In this document: positions 20,465 through 20,998 of the stretch, piece after piece
How the letters are laid out: every line of letters starts with the position of its first letter
How positions within the stretch are numbered: position 1 is the stretch's first letter
Source of the DNA: JAJDNW01 sp039714495
GTDB taxonomy: Bacteria > Desulfobacterota > Desulfobacteria > Desulfobacterales > B30-G6
Assembly (NCBI GenBank): GCA_039714495.1
Contig: JBDLJD010000074.1
Span: 1-20,998, forward strand
Direction of reading: 5' to 3'
Length of the DNA: 20,998 nucleotides
Made by a program: the position numbers and the translations under genes
The notes under the pieces: model-generated
Told to the model about the DNA's origin: nothing
What the model saw: the letters and a program-made list of their open reading frames with translations, nothing else
The model's database searches: none

Positions 20465-20998
20465 CGCCAGTATCATACGCATCAATCGCATGCTGCTGGT
20501 TGCCCTGGCCGTCATCCCTCTTTTCTATGTCGAACCGTTCTTTCACCACTTCCATGTTTACCTTACCGGAACGGTCATCAACGGTATCGTGAAGCAGCAG
20601 TGGCACCTGGTGTTGATCTCCATTGTCGTGTTCGGCTTGTTTCTCATCCCCCTGACCTATCGCAAACGGGCCAGGTGGGTGGATTACGGACTGGTGGGCG
20701 CCTTTTTCATTTCCCTGTTTATCGAAATGTTCGGCATTCCCCTGACCATTCTGTTTGCCAGTAAATTCCTTTTCGTCCCGGGCACGACAATGCCGGAGCA
20801 CGTGGTCACGTTCAATTTCATGGGGGTGTCCTTAGGCATGGACCACGCCATGACCTATGGCCTTGCCGTCATGTTGATCGGCATGGCGCTGATCATGGCG
20901 GGATGGATTTCGCTCTACTCCCAGGTGCGGCAGCCTGGATTTGCCCACAAGGGGCTCTACCGGTATTTCCGGCACCCCCAGTACCTGGGTTTCGTGCT
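20448..20998 (+). CDS. Membrane methyltransferase (PEMT/ICMT-like), 3' end outside the window
   Basis: The frame is open from the ATG at 20448 to the end of the window (183 codons, no stop), so the gene is partial. It shows several hydrophobic helices: MLLVALAVIPLFYVEPFF, LVLISIVVFGLFLIPLTY, VGAFFISLFIEMFGIPLTIL and MLIGMALIMAGWISLY. It ends in GLYRYFRHPQYLGFVL, the RHPxYxG-type motif that in isoprenylcysteine carboxyl methyltransferase-like and phospholipid methyltransferase proteins begins the S-adenosylmethionine-binding C-terminus. Only the first part of that domain is visible. The start overlaps the AI-2E gene by 17 bases; an in-frame ATG at 20454 is an alternative. Substrate is unknown; lipids or small hydrophobic molecules are usual for the family. 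Confidence 0.75.
   Translation, partial: MIMKASASIIRINRMLLVALAVIPLFYVEPFFHHFHVYLTGTVINGIVKQQWHLVLISIVVFGLFLIPLTYRKRARWVDYGLVGAFFISLFIEMFGIPLTILFASKFLFVPGTTMPEHVVTFNFMGVSLGMDHAMTYGLAVMLIGMALIMAGWISLYSQVRQPGFAHKGLYRYFRHPQYLGFV

Noticed and set aside
19457..20515. 352-codon minus-strand opening across the AI-2E gene
   Set aside because: The product is His/Asp/Gly/Gln-rich, the typical antisense image of a hydrophobic membrane protein; the plus strand is clearly coding.
1..20998. CRISPR array, tRNA or rRNA genes
   Set aside because: No regularly spaced direct repeats of 24-40 bases, no cloverleaf with a CCA-type end, and no conserved rRNA segments were seen on either strand by eye.

Overview
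The window looks like chromosomal DNA of a Gram-negative (diderm), moderately GC-rich bacterium. The gene types fit a Desulfobacterota/deltaproteobacterial relative: an MCE-type lipid transporter next to an LPP20-like protein, a complete Liv amino-acid ABC operon with an extended LivM, and a ydbH-ynbE-ydbL cluster. This placement is inferred from gene content and style. No rRNA, tRNA or other taxonomic marker is present.

Layout. (1) 1-947 is an AT-richer accessory edge. It holds a MITE-like inverted-repeat element, a secreted NTF2/SnoaL-like protein and a 56-codon ORF that may be truncated. (2) 985-4848 is an envelope block. A minus-strand pair (LPP20-like exported protein and TPR lipoprotein) diverges from a three-gene plus-strand operon for an MCE/Mla-type lipid transporter: permease, ATPase-like subunit and MlaD-like protein. 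The ATPase-like subunit has lost every catalytic ABC motif. (3) 5323-6177 is NAD kinase on the minus strand, preceded in the window by about 430 bases of dispersed repeats. (4) 6402-11429 is a full livKHMGF operon with a good sigma70-like promoter, a hairpin plus T-run after livK, and overlapping livG/livF. (5) 11723-16540 is a second envelope lipid-transport block: a POTRA-less BamA-superfamily barrel, then YdbH, YnbE and YdbL homologues. (6) 16599-17764 is an AT-richer ATPase_2/STAND-like ATPase directly behind a long perfect hairpin. (7) 17765-18946 is a decaying minus-strand stretch with a membrane-protein tail, a middle piece of a phytoene-desaturase-like oxidoreductase and a membrane protein that looks cut short. 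(8) 19109-20998 holds a 55-aa Cys/His protein, an AI-2E-family membrane protein and the start of a membrane methyltransferase that runs off the window.

The main theme is lipid traffic between the inner and outer membranes. Two different bridge-type systems, MCE (Mla) and AsmA-like (YdbH), lie about 8 kb apart. The most notable observations are the intact but catalytically dead ABC subunit in the mla operon, the barrel placed just before ydbH-ynbE-ydbL, and a recurring architecture in which gene ends (mlaD-like, nadK, livH, livF, the barrel) sit in or beside perfect or near-perfect inverted repeats whose sequences differ from each other.
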